A stretch of 38,980 bases of DNA. Origin: Hymenobacter sp. GTDB taxonomy: Bacteria > Bacteroidota > Bacteroidia > Cytophagales > Hymenobacteraceae. Position numbers and translations under genes: made by a program. The notes under the pieces are model-generated. The model had not been told where the DNA came from, ran no database searches, and saw nothing but the letters and a program-made list of their open reading frames with translations. The stretch is taken from positions 1 through 38,980 of the forward strand of contig JANXMN010000137.1 in NCBI GenBank assembly GCA_025354605.1. The letters are read 5' to 3'. The first letter of the stretch is position 1. The number at the start of each line of letters is the position of its first letter. Below, piece by piece: positions 1 through 7,358 of the stretch.

Positions 1-501
1 GATGAGGCCGTGCTGAGCCACCCCGTTCACCACGGCGTGCTCGAAGGGTGAGTGGCATAAATTATACGGGATACTGGTCCCGAACACCTCCAGCAGCTTG
101 TTCAGGTACTCGCTCCAGGCAATGCTCACGGTGGCCGCGCCCAGGGCGTACTCCATTATCAGCGCCCAGCCAATGACCCAGGCCACGAACTCGCCCATGG
201 TGGTGTAGGCGTAGGTGTAGGCCGAGCCGGCGAAGGGAATCATGGCCGCGAACTCGGCGTAGCACAACCCGGCGAACACGCAGCCGATGGCCGCCACGAT
301 GAAGGCCAGCGTGACGCCCGGCCCGGAAGCCTGCGCGGCGGCCGCGGCCGTGCGCACAAACAGGCCCGCCCCGATGATGGCGCCCACGCCCAGGGCGACG
401 AGGTTGCCCGCGCCCAGCGTCCGCTGCAGCGTGCCGTGCCCGGTCGAGTTGGCCTCGCCCAGCAGCACGGCCAGGGGTTTTTTGGCGAAAATACTTGCCA
501 T
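1..501 (-). CDS. Amino-acid permease, APC superfamily (N-terminal part; runs off the window)
   Basis: The minus-strand frame opens with ATG at 501 and stays open to base 1, giving the first 167 residues. After a short basic start (MASIFAKKPL) there is the hallmark first transmembrane segment of APC-type cationic or neutral amino-acid transporters, with GVGAIIGAGLFVRT around residues 38-51. A second hydrophobic segment follows (GVTLAFIVAAIGCVFAGLCY) with the conserved YAEFAAMIPFAGSAYTYAY stretch after it, then a third around WVIGWALIMEYALGAA. That order fits the YfnA/CAT-like subfamily of secondary transporters in the inner membrane. Substrate cannot be told from this part. It is transcribed away from the secreted-protein gene at 738; the shared 236-bp upstream region shows no clear TAnnTTTG box on either strand. 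Confidence 0.88.
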   Translation of the reverse strand, partial: MASIFAKKPLAVLLGEANSTGHGTLQRTLGAGNLVALGVGAIIGAGLFVRTAAAAAQASGPGVTLAFIVAAIGCVFAGLCYAEFAAMIPFAGSAYTYAYTTMGEFVAWVIGWALIMEYALGAATVSIAWSEYLNKLLEVFGTSIPYNLCHSPFEHAVVNGVAQHGLI

Positions 502-737
502 GTGTAGTGGTGTGAAGGAAAAAGAAAATGAAATGAATGGGGAGTTAAAAACCGCTTCTGGCGGGCCGCAGGGCATTGCCCACAGCCCCGGCCATGCCGG
601 CGGGGCCGAAATATAGGCAGCAAATTCCCGTCGTTTAGCAGTCGGGCTGGCCCGCTCCTTGCCAGGTGCCGCCGATATTGCCGCCCGGCCCGCTCCGGGG
701 CTGGTCGAAACTCCGCTATAATCCCTTCTTTGCTTTC

Positions 738-1214
738 ATGAAAAAGCTGCTGCTACTCCTCGCCGTGGGCGGGGCCGCTACCACCACGGCCCGCGCCCAG
801 TCGCCCGCTCAACAGGCCGGCTCCGCGCCCACTACCATCATTCGCACCGTGCCGCCGGCCGGGGGCCTCCAGCAAACGCCCGAGGGCATGGTGGCCCGCC
901 GCATCGAGTACCTCACCGCCGAGCTCGCCCTCAACGCCGACCAGCAAACCCAGCTCAAGCCCATTCTGCTGGCCCAGCGCGAGCAGCTGCAGGCACTGAA
1001 GGCCGGCCGCACCACTGGCGGCCGCCGCTACGGCTCGCCCCAGGATATGAAAGCCGCCGAAGTGAAGTTCGACGAGCAGCTCAAGACGGTTTTCACGCCC
1101 GAGCAGTTTAATAAGTACACCCAGATGAAAGTAGACCAGGTGGGCAAGCTGCCCGGCGGCCGCCGCCCCGGGCGCCCCGGGGCCCGCCCCGCCGCCCCGG
1201 CTCCGACGGAATAA
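738..1214 (+). CDS. Secreted Spy/CpxP-like helical protein
   Basis: The open frame begins at 666, but the ATG at 738 gives a clean signal peptide (MKKLLLLLAVGG, then cleavage near ARAQ), so that start was chosen; the mature protein is about 140 aa. The middle is charged and helical with LNADQQTQLKPILLAQ and, about 45 residues later, VFTPEQFNKYTQMK. This pairing of an LTxDQ-like segment with a TPEQ-like segment is the LTxxQ signature of Spy/CpxP periplasmic proteins and their Bacteroidota relatives. The C-terminal tail is low-complexity Pro/Arg/Ala. Role is inferred as periplasmic, perhaps chaperone-like or metal/envelope-stress related. The next gene is a paralogue in the same orientation. 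Confidence 0.75.
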   Translation: MKKLLLLLAVGGAATTTARAQSPAQQAGSAPTTIIRTVPPAGGLQQTPEGMVARRIEYLTAELALNADQQTQLKPILLAQREQLQALKAGRTTGGRRYGSPQDMKAAEVKFDEQLKTVFTPEQFNKYTQMKVDQVGKLPGGRRPGRPGARPAAPAPTE

Positions 1215-1357
1215 TGCGCCGGCTGGCCGGTAAAGCGGCCCGCTCCGTCGATTCGCACATTGGAGCGGCCCACCCGCTCCGTAGCTGGCCCGGTGCTTGC
1301 CAATACCTGAACAGGCTATACGCCATTTCCCCCTTCACCCCTCACCAACCTTATTCC

Positions 1358-1849
1358 ATGAAAAAGTCCCTGCTGCTCGCCGCCCTGGCCATTGCCACCG
1401 CCAGCTTCGCCCACGCCCAAACCACGCCCACCACCACGGCCCCGGTTAAAGTAACCGGCTCCGATGCCAAGCAAACGGCCGTGCACCAAGAAATGATGAC
1501 CAAAGGCCAGCCCGCTCCCAAAGGCGGCCACAAGCCCGGCAAAACGCCCGCCCAGAAAGCTGACCACAAGGCCGCCAAAATGGCCAAGGAGCTGGGCCTG
1601 AATGCCGACCAGGAAAACAAAGTCGAGCAGATTCTGCTGGCCGAAAACACCGAGATGAAGACCCTGCACGACCAGGCCGCCGGCTCGCACGGCATGTCGC
1701 CGGCCATGAAAACGGCCCGCGCCAAGTACGACGGCCAGCTCAAGGCCGTGCTCACGCCCGAGCAGTTTGCCAAGCTGCAGGCTAAGCGCGCCGAGCACAG
1801 CGACGACAAGATGAAAGAGCACGGCGGCAAAATGAAAATGAAGAGCTAG
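1358..1849 (+). CDS. Secreted Spy/CpxP-like helical protein, paralogue of the preceding gene
   Basis: Start taken at ATG 1358 because it begins a signal peptide (MKKSLLLAALAIATASFAHAQ); the frame is open back to 1214 but that part is not signal-like. The protein is 163 aa. After a Lys/Pro/Gly-rich linker it repeats the pattern of the gene at 738: LGLNADQENKVEQILLAEN, then VLTPEQFAKLQAKR. The tail is rich in Lys, Met and His (DDKMKEHGGKMKMKS), which could bind metal but may be only low complexity. The two genes likely arose by tandem duplication; this one is followed by a strong terminator at 1876. Function is inferred from the family pattern only. Confidence 0.75.
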   Translation: MKKSLLLAALAIATASFAHAQTTPTTTAPVKVTGSDAKQTAVHQEMMTKGQPAPKGGHKPGKTPAQKADHKAAKMAKELGLNADQENKVEQILLAENTEMKTLHDQAAGSHGMSPAMKTARAKYDGQLKAVLTPEQFAKLQAKRAEHSDDKMKEHGGKMKMKS

Positions 1850-1875
1850 TCGCCGCCTTTATCAACCGCTTACTG

Positions 1876-1912
1876 AGCAGCCTCACCCGTTTCGGGTGGG
1901 GCTGCTTTGTTT
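1876..1912 (+). terminator. Rho-independent terminator after the Spy-like pair
   Basis: AGCAGCCTCACCCG (1876-1889) pairs with CGGGTGGGGCTGCT (1893-1906), with one mismatch, across a three-base loop, and is followed by TTGTTT. It begins 26 bp past the stop of the gene at 1358. Confidence 0.85.
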
Positions 1913-2039
1913 ATTGGTGCAAGCGCTGCTGCCTCTCGGCCCTGGCCACGGCGCAACAGCCCAGCATGGTTGCAAGACAAGTCCGACTGGAGTATTGCCG
2001 GCCTTGAAACCGCTGGCGCGGCATCAGCAGCGACTTCGC

Positions 2040-2047
2040 TATTTTTG
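2040..2047 (+). promoter_or_regulatory. Bacteroidota -7 box (TATTTTTG)
   Basis: Exact match to TAnnTTTG, 27 nt before the ATG at 2075. No TTTG -33 box at the expected spacing is visible. It supports 2075 rather than 1907 as the start of the following gene. Confidence 0.5.
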
Positions 2048-2074
2048 TCGATTGCCTTTCCCCTCATTGCTTTC

Positions 2075-3460
2075 ATGCTGCGCCAGTATATCTACTTAAA
2101 CAACCGGCAGCTAGCGAGCCTGCTGCTGCTACTGACCAGCTTTTCGCTCTGTGCCCAGCCCTCGGCCGATAGCAGCCGCGTGGTGAGCAACAACGTCCAA
2201 ACCATTCGGGAAGGTGAATTCCGGCTGGAGCAATGCGTGCTGGCGGCCGACGGCAGCAGCCAGCAAGTGCGCCTAACGCTGCCGAAACTGTATGCCTTGG
2301 TCGCCTCGGCCCAAAGTGGCCCGCGCAACCTGTACGTCATGCGCAAGTACGCGTCAGATTCTACCGCGCTGCTGCTCACCGACTCGCTGGGCCGGGTGGT
2401 GCAATTGGCGCGCATGGTGGTAGCTGGTTCGCACTCGGCGTTGTCGCCGCTGCCCCCGCCGCAGGTGCTGGGCTTGGCAGCCGGCCGGGGCTTTGTGCTG
2501 CTGCTGCCCACCAAAAAAGCCTGCCGGGTGCGCTGCCTGGCCCCCAACCTGGCGACGCGCTGGGCCCGAGAGCTGCCTGCCGAACCGATTATCCAGGCGC
2601 TGGCCAGCGAATCGCATGTGTGGGTATTGCAGCAAAAGCTGCTCGCGCAAGGCACGCCGTTGCCGCTCATCCATACGCTCGCCCTCACTACTGGCGAACT
2701 GAGCTATGATGGCTCGCTTCAACTCAAAGACGCGCTTGAAGCTGCTACCCTGGTGCCCGAGGGCCTGCTGCTGCTCGGCCACTCCGACGACCAGCACGTT
2801 CGTCAGCTGCCCATTGGGCAAGCACTGCCGCATAGCAAGCGGGTCGATTTCATGCTGGTTATTAAGCCCAATGGCCAACGCCAACTCGCCCAGGCTTTAG
2901 TGTGGCCGGACGGCATCCGTCCGGCGTTTCACTGGCAGGGAGCCTACCCCCTTAGTGGTGGCTACCAGCTAATCGGCCAGGCGATACGCCGCACGCCGAA
3001 CGTTGCGTCCTATCTGCTCTCCGCCATAAGCGTGGCTACGTTCTTTTGGGAAGGCCCTTTTTACCTGATTGCCTTTGGCGGCTATACTAACGAACACCCC
3101 GCTGGCCTGCTGATGGCCCAGCTTCGGCCTGATGGCCTGCTTGCCGATGTGCATACGCTGGCAACCGTGCCTGAATCCCTGACTACTAATCAACTGCTGG
3201 CCGACAGCACGGTGGTCGGCTCAGCCCGCTCGGCCGCAGTTCGGGCGGTGGGCCTCAGCCCTGACCACTGGTACCTGATTCTGAACACCGACCGGCAGGT
3301 GCTGCTGTATGAGCCGGCCAGCCGAGTGTTCCGGCCCTTGGTGGCCGCGCGCCCGGCCCGGCCCACGGTGCTGGCCATCGAGCCGGGCCGGGCGCTGGTG
3401 GGCTGGGCCTGGCAGCCCGACCGCACGCTGCCCGATTTCGAGTGGGTAGCCTGGCCCTGA
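2075..3460 (+). CDS. Secreted protein of unknown function, 461 aa
   Basis: The frame is open from 1907, but a start there would lie inside the upstream terminator. ATG 2075 follows a TAnnTTTG box and begins a signal-like stretch (LASLLLLLTSFSLCAQ), so it was chosen. The mature part shows no motif I recognise. It is rich in short hydrophobic strands alternating with turns (for example EGLLLLGHSDDQ, YPLSGGYQLIGQAIRR, LLMAQLRPDGLLAD), a texture that suggests a beta-propeller or other repeated-strand fold like those of secreted Bacteroidota proteins; this is inference. There is no lipobox and no C-terminal sorting domain that I can identify. It stands alone between a terminator and a separate promoter. 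Confidence 0.7.
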   Translation: MLRQYIYLNNRQLASLLLLLTSFSLCAQPSADSSRVVSNNVQTIREGEFRLEQCVLAADGSSQQVRLTLPKLYALVASAQSGPRNLYVMRKYASDSTALLLTDSLGRVVQLARMVVAGSHSALSPLPPPQVLGLAAGRGFVLLLPTKKACRVRCLAPNLATRWARELPAEPIIQALASESHVWVLQQKLLAQGTPLPLIHTLALTTGELSYDGSLQLKDALEAATLVPEGLLLLGHSDDQHVRQLPIGQALPHSKRVDFMLVIKPNGQRQLAQALVWPDGIRPAFHWQGAYPLSGGYQLIGQAIRRTPNVASYLLSAISVATFFWEGPFYLIAFGGYTNEHPAGLLMAQLRPDGLLADVHTLATVPESLTTNQLLADSTVVGSARSAAVRAVGLSPDHWYLILNTDRQVLLYEPASRVFRPLVAARPARPTVLAIEPGRALVGWAWQPDRTLPDFEWVAWP

Positions 3461-3496
3461 ACTACCGGACCACGGCGAAACTCCTCATCCGGCGTT

Positions 3497-3504
3497 TATA
3501 TTTG
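3497..3504 (+). promoter_or_regulatory. Bacteroidota -7 box (TATATTTG)
   Basis: Exact TAnnTTTG match in the 106-bp gap before the MBL/rhodanese gene, 62 nt ahead of its ATG at 3567. No clear -33 element. Confidence 0.45.
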
Positions 3505-3566
3505 AATTCTTCACCCAACCAATTTGGGGCACCGCCGCTGTGACGGCTCCCTAAGCGCATTTCCCT

Positions 3567-4946
3567 ATGCCTCCTCTCCCCAGTAGCACGGCTTCGGCCG
3601 TGCAGATTCAGCAGTTTTACGACAAGGGCCTGGCCCACGCCAGCTACGCCGTGCGCTGCGGCCGCGTGGTCGCCATCATCGACCCCGGCCGCGACCCCCA
3701 GCCCTACTACGACTTTGCCGACGAGCACGAAGCCCGCATCGTGGCCGTGATTGAGACGCACCCGCACGCCGACTTTGTGTCGTCGCACCTGGAAATTGCC
3801 CGGGAAACCGAGGCGACCATCTATTGCAGCAAGCTGGTGGAAGCCAAATACCCGCACCACGGCTTCGATGACGGCGACCGCATCAAGCTCGGCACCGTCG
3901 AGCTGCACGCCCTCAATACCCCCGGGCACTCGCCCGATTCCATCAGTATTCTGCTGCTCGATGAGTTGGCCCAGAGCCGGGCCGTATTTACCGGCGACAC
4001 GCTGTTTGTGGGCGACGTGGGCCGGCCCGACCTGCGCGAAGACGCCGCCGGGGGCGGCCACCAGCGCGAGGCCCTGGCCGCCCAGCTCTACCACAGCACC
4101 CGCACCAAGCTGATGACCCTGCCCGGCAGCACCAAGGTGTACCCGGCCCACGGCCCCGGCAGCCTCTGCGGCAAAACCACCAGCCCCGACCTCGACTCGA
4201 CCATTGCCCGGGAGTTGAAAACCAATTACGCCCTGCAACCCATGTCGCAGGACGAGTTTATCCGGGTGCTGCTCGAAGACCAGCCCTTCGTGCCCAAGTA
4301 CTTCGGCCACGACGTGCAGCTCAACAAGCAGGGTGCCCCCAGCCTGGAAGACAGTATCCGGGCGGTGCCGCACCCCGCCAGCACCGCCCCCCTCCCCCCC
4401 GGCGTGCTCATCATCGACACGCGCCCGGCCGCCCGGTTCCGCACCGGCCACCTGCCGGGCGCCATCAACCTGCAGGATGGCGGCAAGTTCGAAACCTGGC
4501 TGGGCTCGGTGGTTGGCCCGCGGGAAAAGTTTTACCTGCTGGCCGACACCAACATTGCCCTCGATGCGGTGGTGCGCAAAACTGCTAAAATTGGCTACGA
4601 GGGCAACATCGCGGGCGCGCTGCTGGCCCCGGCCGAGCTGCCTGCCACCTCGCCAGCCGTGGAGGTGGCCGCCGTGCGCGAGCACCCCGAGCAGTTTACC
4701 ATCGTCGACATCCGCAACCGCGCCGAGGCCAAAACCCCGGTTTTCCCGAACGCCTTGTTGATTCCGCTGCCCGAGCTGCGCGAGCGGGCCCACGAAATCC
4801 CCACCGATAAGCCGGTGCTGGTGCATTGCGCCGGCGGCTACCGCTCGGCGGCCGGGGCCAGCATCGTGCAGGCGGCATTGCCAGATGCGGAAGTGCTGGA
4901 TTTAGGCGAGGCCGTGACGGAGTTTCAGAAGGCGGCGGTGCATTAA
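3567..4946 (+). CDS. MBL-fold hydrolase fused to two rhodanese domains (persulfide dioxygenase/CstB-like)
   Basis: 459 aa, cytoplasmic. The N-terminal metallo-beta-lactamase domain (about 12-255) carries THPHADFVSSH (H65, H67, D69, H74), then NTPGHSPDS, FTGDTLFVGDVGRPDL and YPAHGPGSLCG, the metal-ligand order of persulfide-dioxygenase-type enzymes (ETHE1/CstB/BaeB-like). Phe replaces the second His of HxHxDH, which as far as I recall is normal for this fused subfamily. A first rhodanese domain (about 265-360) has IIDTRPAARFRTGHLPGAIN but no catalytic Cys. A second (about 370-457) has the active loop VHCAGGYRSAAG with Cys421. Likely role: oxidation or transfer of sulfane sulfur in sulfide detoxification. 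Start ATG 3567 lies after a promoter box. Confidence 0.88.
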   Translation: MPPLPSSTASAVQIQQFYDKGLAHASYAVRCGRVVAIIDPGRDPQPYYDFADEHEARIVAVIETHPHADFVSSHLEIARETEATIYCSKLVEAKYPHHGFDDGDRIKLGTVELHALNTPGHSPDSISILLLDELAQSRAVFTGDTLFVGDVGRPDLREDAAGGGHQREALAAQLYHSTRTKLMTLPGSTKVYPAHGPGSLCGKTTSPDLDSTIARELKTNYALQPMSQDEFIRVLLEDQPFVPKYFGHDVQLNKQGAPSLEDSIRAVPHPASTAPLPPGVLIIDTRPAARFRTGHLPGAINLQDGGKFETWLGSVVGPREKFYLLADTNIALDAVVRKTAKIGYEGNIAGALLAPAELPATSPAVEVAAVREHPEQFTIVDIRNRAEAKTPVFPNALLIPLPELRERAHEIPTDKPVLVHCAGGYRSAAGASIVQAALPDAEVLDLGEAVTEFQKAAVH

Positions 4947-4988
4947 AGTGGTTGCGGCAATTCTATTCATTTGAAGCAAGGCAAGCAA

Positions 4989-5348
4989 ATGGCACTACCG
5001 AAAAAAGGGCTCCGGAAAATCACAGTTGATAATTTTCGCTATGCCTGGAGTGCTACCGGAAATGATGGAGACATCAATGTATCGGTAGCTCCCCTGGATA
5101 ATGTGGGGCAGTTACTTTCCACAGCTTTTGGCTACCATAGCAGCGTAGTGGCACCATTAGTAAGAGAGGACGGACTGGTGATAGGATACTCGCTAAAACA
5201 ACAGCTGACCATTACGCCCTATATCATTCGGCAGGTTATCCAGTACGCGTTAGGCCTGGGCTGGAATCCCAAGGAAAAAGGCGCCCAATTCAATGTGCCC
5301 GGCATTGAGGAAAAAATCGATTTAAGGCTACCTGGTGAGAATCGATAA
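4989..5348 (+). CDS. Unknown small protein, first gene of a three-gene cassette
   Basis: 119 aa from ATG 4989 (the frame also opens at a TTG at 4971). It begins with a basic patch (MALPKKGLRKITVDNFRY) and continues as a compact alpha/beta-looking protein with no signal peptide, membrane segment or catalytic motif I recognise. The last third contains ITPYIIRQVIQYALGLGW and ends EEKIDLRLPGENR. Its stop overlaps the GTG start of the next gene by 14 bp, so translation is probably coupled. Base composition is visibly less GC-rich than the surrounding housekeeping genes, which together with the compact layout suggests a mobile or accessory module. Function unknown; a toxin-antitoxin or defence role is possible but unsupported. 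Confidence 0.7.
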   Translation: MALPKKGLRKITVDNFRYAWSATGNDGDINVSVAPLDNVGQLLSTAFGYHSSVVAPLVREDGLVIGYSLKQQLTITPYIIRQVIQYALGLGWNPKEKGAQFNVPGIEEKIDLRLPGENR

Positions 5349-5781
5349 ATATGCGCTGAAAGCAGAAAGTAGCCTTACCATTTTCGAATTTATCAGCGAA
5401 GGCCCCAACGGAAACATTCGGAAGCTGATTCACTTTCAGGAAACGAATGAGCCCGGCGTTTACAATCTGGCTTTTGGTGATAAGAAGGCTGGCTCGGCTG
5501 AAATTGATGATTTAGCCATCTCAAATAATGGCGATAGCGAGAAGGTGTTGGCAACGGTAATCTCCGCCTTGTATGCTTTTTTTGATAGATACCCGGACGC
5601 CTTCGTTTACGCGACTGGCAGCACCCGGGCCCGAACGCGCTTGTATCGAATGAGCATCAGCCGCTTCTATGATGAAATGAAAACCGACTTTTATCTGTTC
5701 GGGCAAACAACCAATGCTTTTCACGAATTTGAAGTGGGCCAGGAATACAGTGGCTTCCTGGCCCAGCGAAAGTTTGCCTAA
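5335..5781 (+). CDS. DUF6934-like protein
   Basis: 148 aa starting at GTG 5335, inside the end of the upstream gene; the nearby ATG at 5350 is in another frame. The sequence has the layout I associate with the DUF6934 family of about 150 aa: an N-terminal strand region (YALKAESSLTIFEFISEGP), a mid part with YNLAFGDKKAG and IDDLAISNNGDSEKVLATV, then YPDAFVYATGSTRARTRLYRM and the aromatic stretch FYDEMKTDFYLFG. TGSTxARTRLYR looks like the conserved core. No known enzymatic motif. It is the middle of three tightly packed genes (overlap of 14 bp before, 15-bp gap after). Family assignment is from memory and moderately sure; function is unknown. Confidence 0.7.
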   Translation: MRIDKYALKAESSLTIFEFISEGPNGNIRKLIHFQETNEPGVYNLAFGDKKAGSAEIDDLAISNNGDSEKVLATVISALYAFFDRYPDAFVYATGSTRARTRLYRMSISRFYDEMKTDFYLFGQTTNAFHEFEVGQEYSGFLAQRKFA

Positions 5782-5796
5782 CTAAACTGTACGTGC

Positions 5797-5961
5797 ATGA
5801 TGAAAACGATAGCCGACCTCAATGCCCGCAAAGCCCCCATCGTGCGCATCGATGCTTCCCTTGACCAGTACCGCGACCAAACGCCTTTTCCGGCCAAGCT
5901 CGCCAAGGCAAATGAGCTGCTGAAAACGGCAACGCTTCCCGCCAGGCGGCAACGCGGCTAA
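5797..5961 (+). CDS. Small unknown protein (54 aa), third gene of the cassette
   Basis: ATG 5797 (a second ATG follows directly at 5800) to TAA 5961. The product begins MMKTIADLNARKAPIVRIDA and continues with SLDQYRDQTPFPAKLAKANE before a basic tail (PARRQRG). It is charged, without signal or membrane segment. It is supported by its position 15 bp after the DUF6934-like gene, its own termination just before a strong terminator at 5989, and protein-like composition; its size keeps it below many annotation cut-offs. It may be a partner or regulator of the two preceding products. Confidence 0.6.
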   Translation: MMKTIADLNARKAPIVRIDASLDQYRDQTPFPAKLAKANELLKTATLPARRQRG

Positions 5962-5988
5962 CATAAAAATGAAACCCTTACCCCACCT

Positions 5989-6019
5989 GCCCCGGCACCT
6001 CCCCGTGCCGGGGCTTTTT
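5989..6019 (+). terminator. Strong Rho-independent terminator ending the cassette
   Basis: GCCCCGGCAC (5989-5998) pairs perfectly with GTGCCGGGGC (6005-6014) around a six-base loop, followed by TTTTT (6015-6019). It lies 27 bp past the stop of the 54-aa gene and so defines the 3' end of the three-gene unit. Confidence 0.9.
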
Positions 6020-6190
6020 GCTGCTCCGTCGCTCCGGTGTCGTTAAGGTTCATCCTGCCCGTTGGTGCCAGCCGGGGCCAGCCACCGCCCACCGCCCCGA
6101 AACGACGGCAGCCCAAGGTTCTGCCAGAACCCAACGTTTCTTGCTTAAACACTAAAAACAGGCTCCAAAGTAGGATTTTTATCTAAGGAT

Positions 6191-6316
6191 GGAGCTTTGG
6201 AGAGGGTTTTTGAGGCTTTGGAGATACGTGCCGGGGCTTGGGGTGGCGCGGCGGAGGCTTGGGGTGGCCGGGGCCGAACCTGGGAGGGAGCGGCGGCCGC
6301 TTTGAGTGGGGCGGCG
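6191..6316 (+). repeat. Degenerate 21-bp tandem repeat, about six units
   Basis: Units begin at 6191, 6212, 6233, 6254, 6275 and 6296. The shared core is roughly GRGGCTTKGGGKGG. GGCTTGGGGTGGC is identical in the third and fourth units (6235-6247 and 6256-6268), and CTTTGGAG in the first two (6195-6202, 6216-6223). A partial inverse match (CTCCAAAG, 6163-6170) sits just upstream. The run is very G-rich on this strand. It fills part of the 513-bp gap 5962-6474; the rest of that gap holds the terminator at 5989 and nothing else I recognise. Confidence 0.65.
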
Positions 6317-6474
6317 GGGGGTTGGCAGCGCCTTTTTATCGCAATAGCGAAATAATGTGGGGAAAAGGGCGGCCGGGTGGCGGCGGAAACGGGGCGGCCG
6401 CCTACCTTCGGCGGCGCGCACGGCCGGAATGGGCGGCGCGGCTTTCCATTTTTTCACCCCTACCATTTACCTGT

Positions 6475-7170
6475 ATGCTACACCAACGACCGGTTGCCAA
6501 CTACCCCTTTTCGCAGGCTGCGCTGTGGCAGCGCTGCCTCGATTTGTTTCCGTCGCTGGACCGCGACGCGACCCGCCTGCTCCCGCTGGGGGTGACGGCG
6601 GCGCGGATAGCGAAATTCAAGGCCGACACCGACCTGTTTGGCCAGATGGACCCCGACACGGTGCTCGTGCAGGAAGGCGCGGTGGCCACCGACCAGAAAA
6701 CCGCCGAGCACGACGCGCTGGAAACCAGCATCCAGCGGGTGATGGCCCACGTGGGCCTGCAAGACGGCCCGCGCACGGCGGGCTACAAGCGCTTTGGCGC
6801 GACCAACGTGAACAACGCCACCGAGGCCGAGCTGCACCTGGCCGGCGTGATGGTGGTGAAGCAGGGCCGCAAGTACCTGACCGACTACGCCGGCGTGGGC
6901 CTGACCAAGGAGCTGCTGGACGCGGTGGAAACCGCCAACGACAAATTCGTGGACGAGCTGACCACCGGCAAGGAAACCAACAACAACCGGCTGGCCGCCA
7001 CCGATGCCCGCATCGTGGCCGCCAACGCCTTGTTCGCGGAGCTGACCGGGATTTGCGGGGCCGGCAACACCTTGTGGCGCTTCGAGGACCAGACCAAGGC
7101 CGACGAGTACGTGGTAGACCGTGCGCCGGCCACCGGCACCGCGCCGCCGACGCCCAAGCCGGCGGCCTAG
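6475..7170 (+). CDS. Unknown 231-aa cytoplasmic protein
   Basis: Start chosen at ATG 6475 (MLHQRPVANYPFSQAALWQR). The frame is open further up, through the tandem repeat, but without an ATG and with Gly/Trp-rich low-complexity sequence. The product is soluble and mostly helical, with even heptad-like spacing in TAEHDALETSIQRVMAHVG and ELLDAVETANDKFVDELT and a Pro/Ala tail (ATGTAPPTPKPAA). There is no signal peptide, membrane segment or catalytic motif; a helical bundle is the most I can infer. No promoter box was found. It is followed at once by the palindrome at 7176. Confidence 0.65.
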   Translation: MLHQRPVANYPFSQAALWQRCLDLFPSLDRDATRLLPLGVTAARIAKFKADTDLFGQMDPDTVLVQEGAVATDQKTAEHDALETSIQRVMAHVGLQDGPRTAGYKRFGATNVNNATEAELHLAGVMVVKQGRKYLTDYAGVGLTKELLDAVETANDKFVDELTTGKETNNNRLAATDARIVAANALFAELTGICGAGNTLWRFEDQTKADEYVVDRAPATGTAPPTPKPAA

Positions 7171-7175
7171 CCCGC

Positions 7176-7317
7176 GGCTATCCGAATAGGCCGGCGCGGT
7201 CGGGCGGCTTTTTCAGTCGCCCGACCGCTAATCGTGTGCAAACCCACAACGAGTAGCGGGCGGGTGGCTGAAAAAGCCGCCCGCCCGCGCCGGCCCGTAT
7301 GCCCTATTTGGATAGGC
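7176..7317. repeat. 142-bp compound palindrome
   Basis: Bases 7191-7216 are the reverse complement of 7268-7293 with one mismatch in 26. Outside these, CTATCCGAATAG (7178-7189) corresponds to CTATTTGGATAG (7304-7315) after an 8-base offset. Each half can also fold alone: CGGTCGGGCG (7198-7207) with CGCCCGACCG (7218-7227), and GCGGGCGGGTGGCT (7256-7269) with AGCCGCCCGCCCGC (7275-7288, one G-T pair). A T5 tract (7209-7213) and an A5 tract (7271-7275) lie at the inner loops. It may terminate the 6475 gene or be a small mobile palindrome. Confidence 0.75.
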
Positions 7318-7358
7318 TCTAAGCACTGGGCCTAAAAACCGCTGCGCATTGCTCCCTC

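Noticed and set aside
591-613. GC-rich inverted repeat between the permease and the Spy-like gene
   Set aside because: Imperfect pairing, no T tract and a divergent-promoter position; chance in GC-rich DNA is sufficient explanation.
1907-2074. N-terminal extension of the secreted protein starting at 1907
   Set aside because: It would begin inside the terminator at 1876-1912, lacks signal-like character, and a -7 box lies at 2040, just before the better start at 2075.
3462-4826. 454-codon minus-strand frame opposite the MBL/rhodanese gene
   Set aside because: Composition artefact of high GC at third positions; the plus strand has clear metal-binding and rhodanese motifs.
3567-4946. Phe in place of the second His of HxHxDH taken as a defective metal site
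   Set aside because: The remaining ligands used by persulfide-dioxygenase-type enzymes are present, and HxHADF is common in the rhodanese-fused branch as far as I recall.
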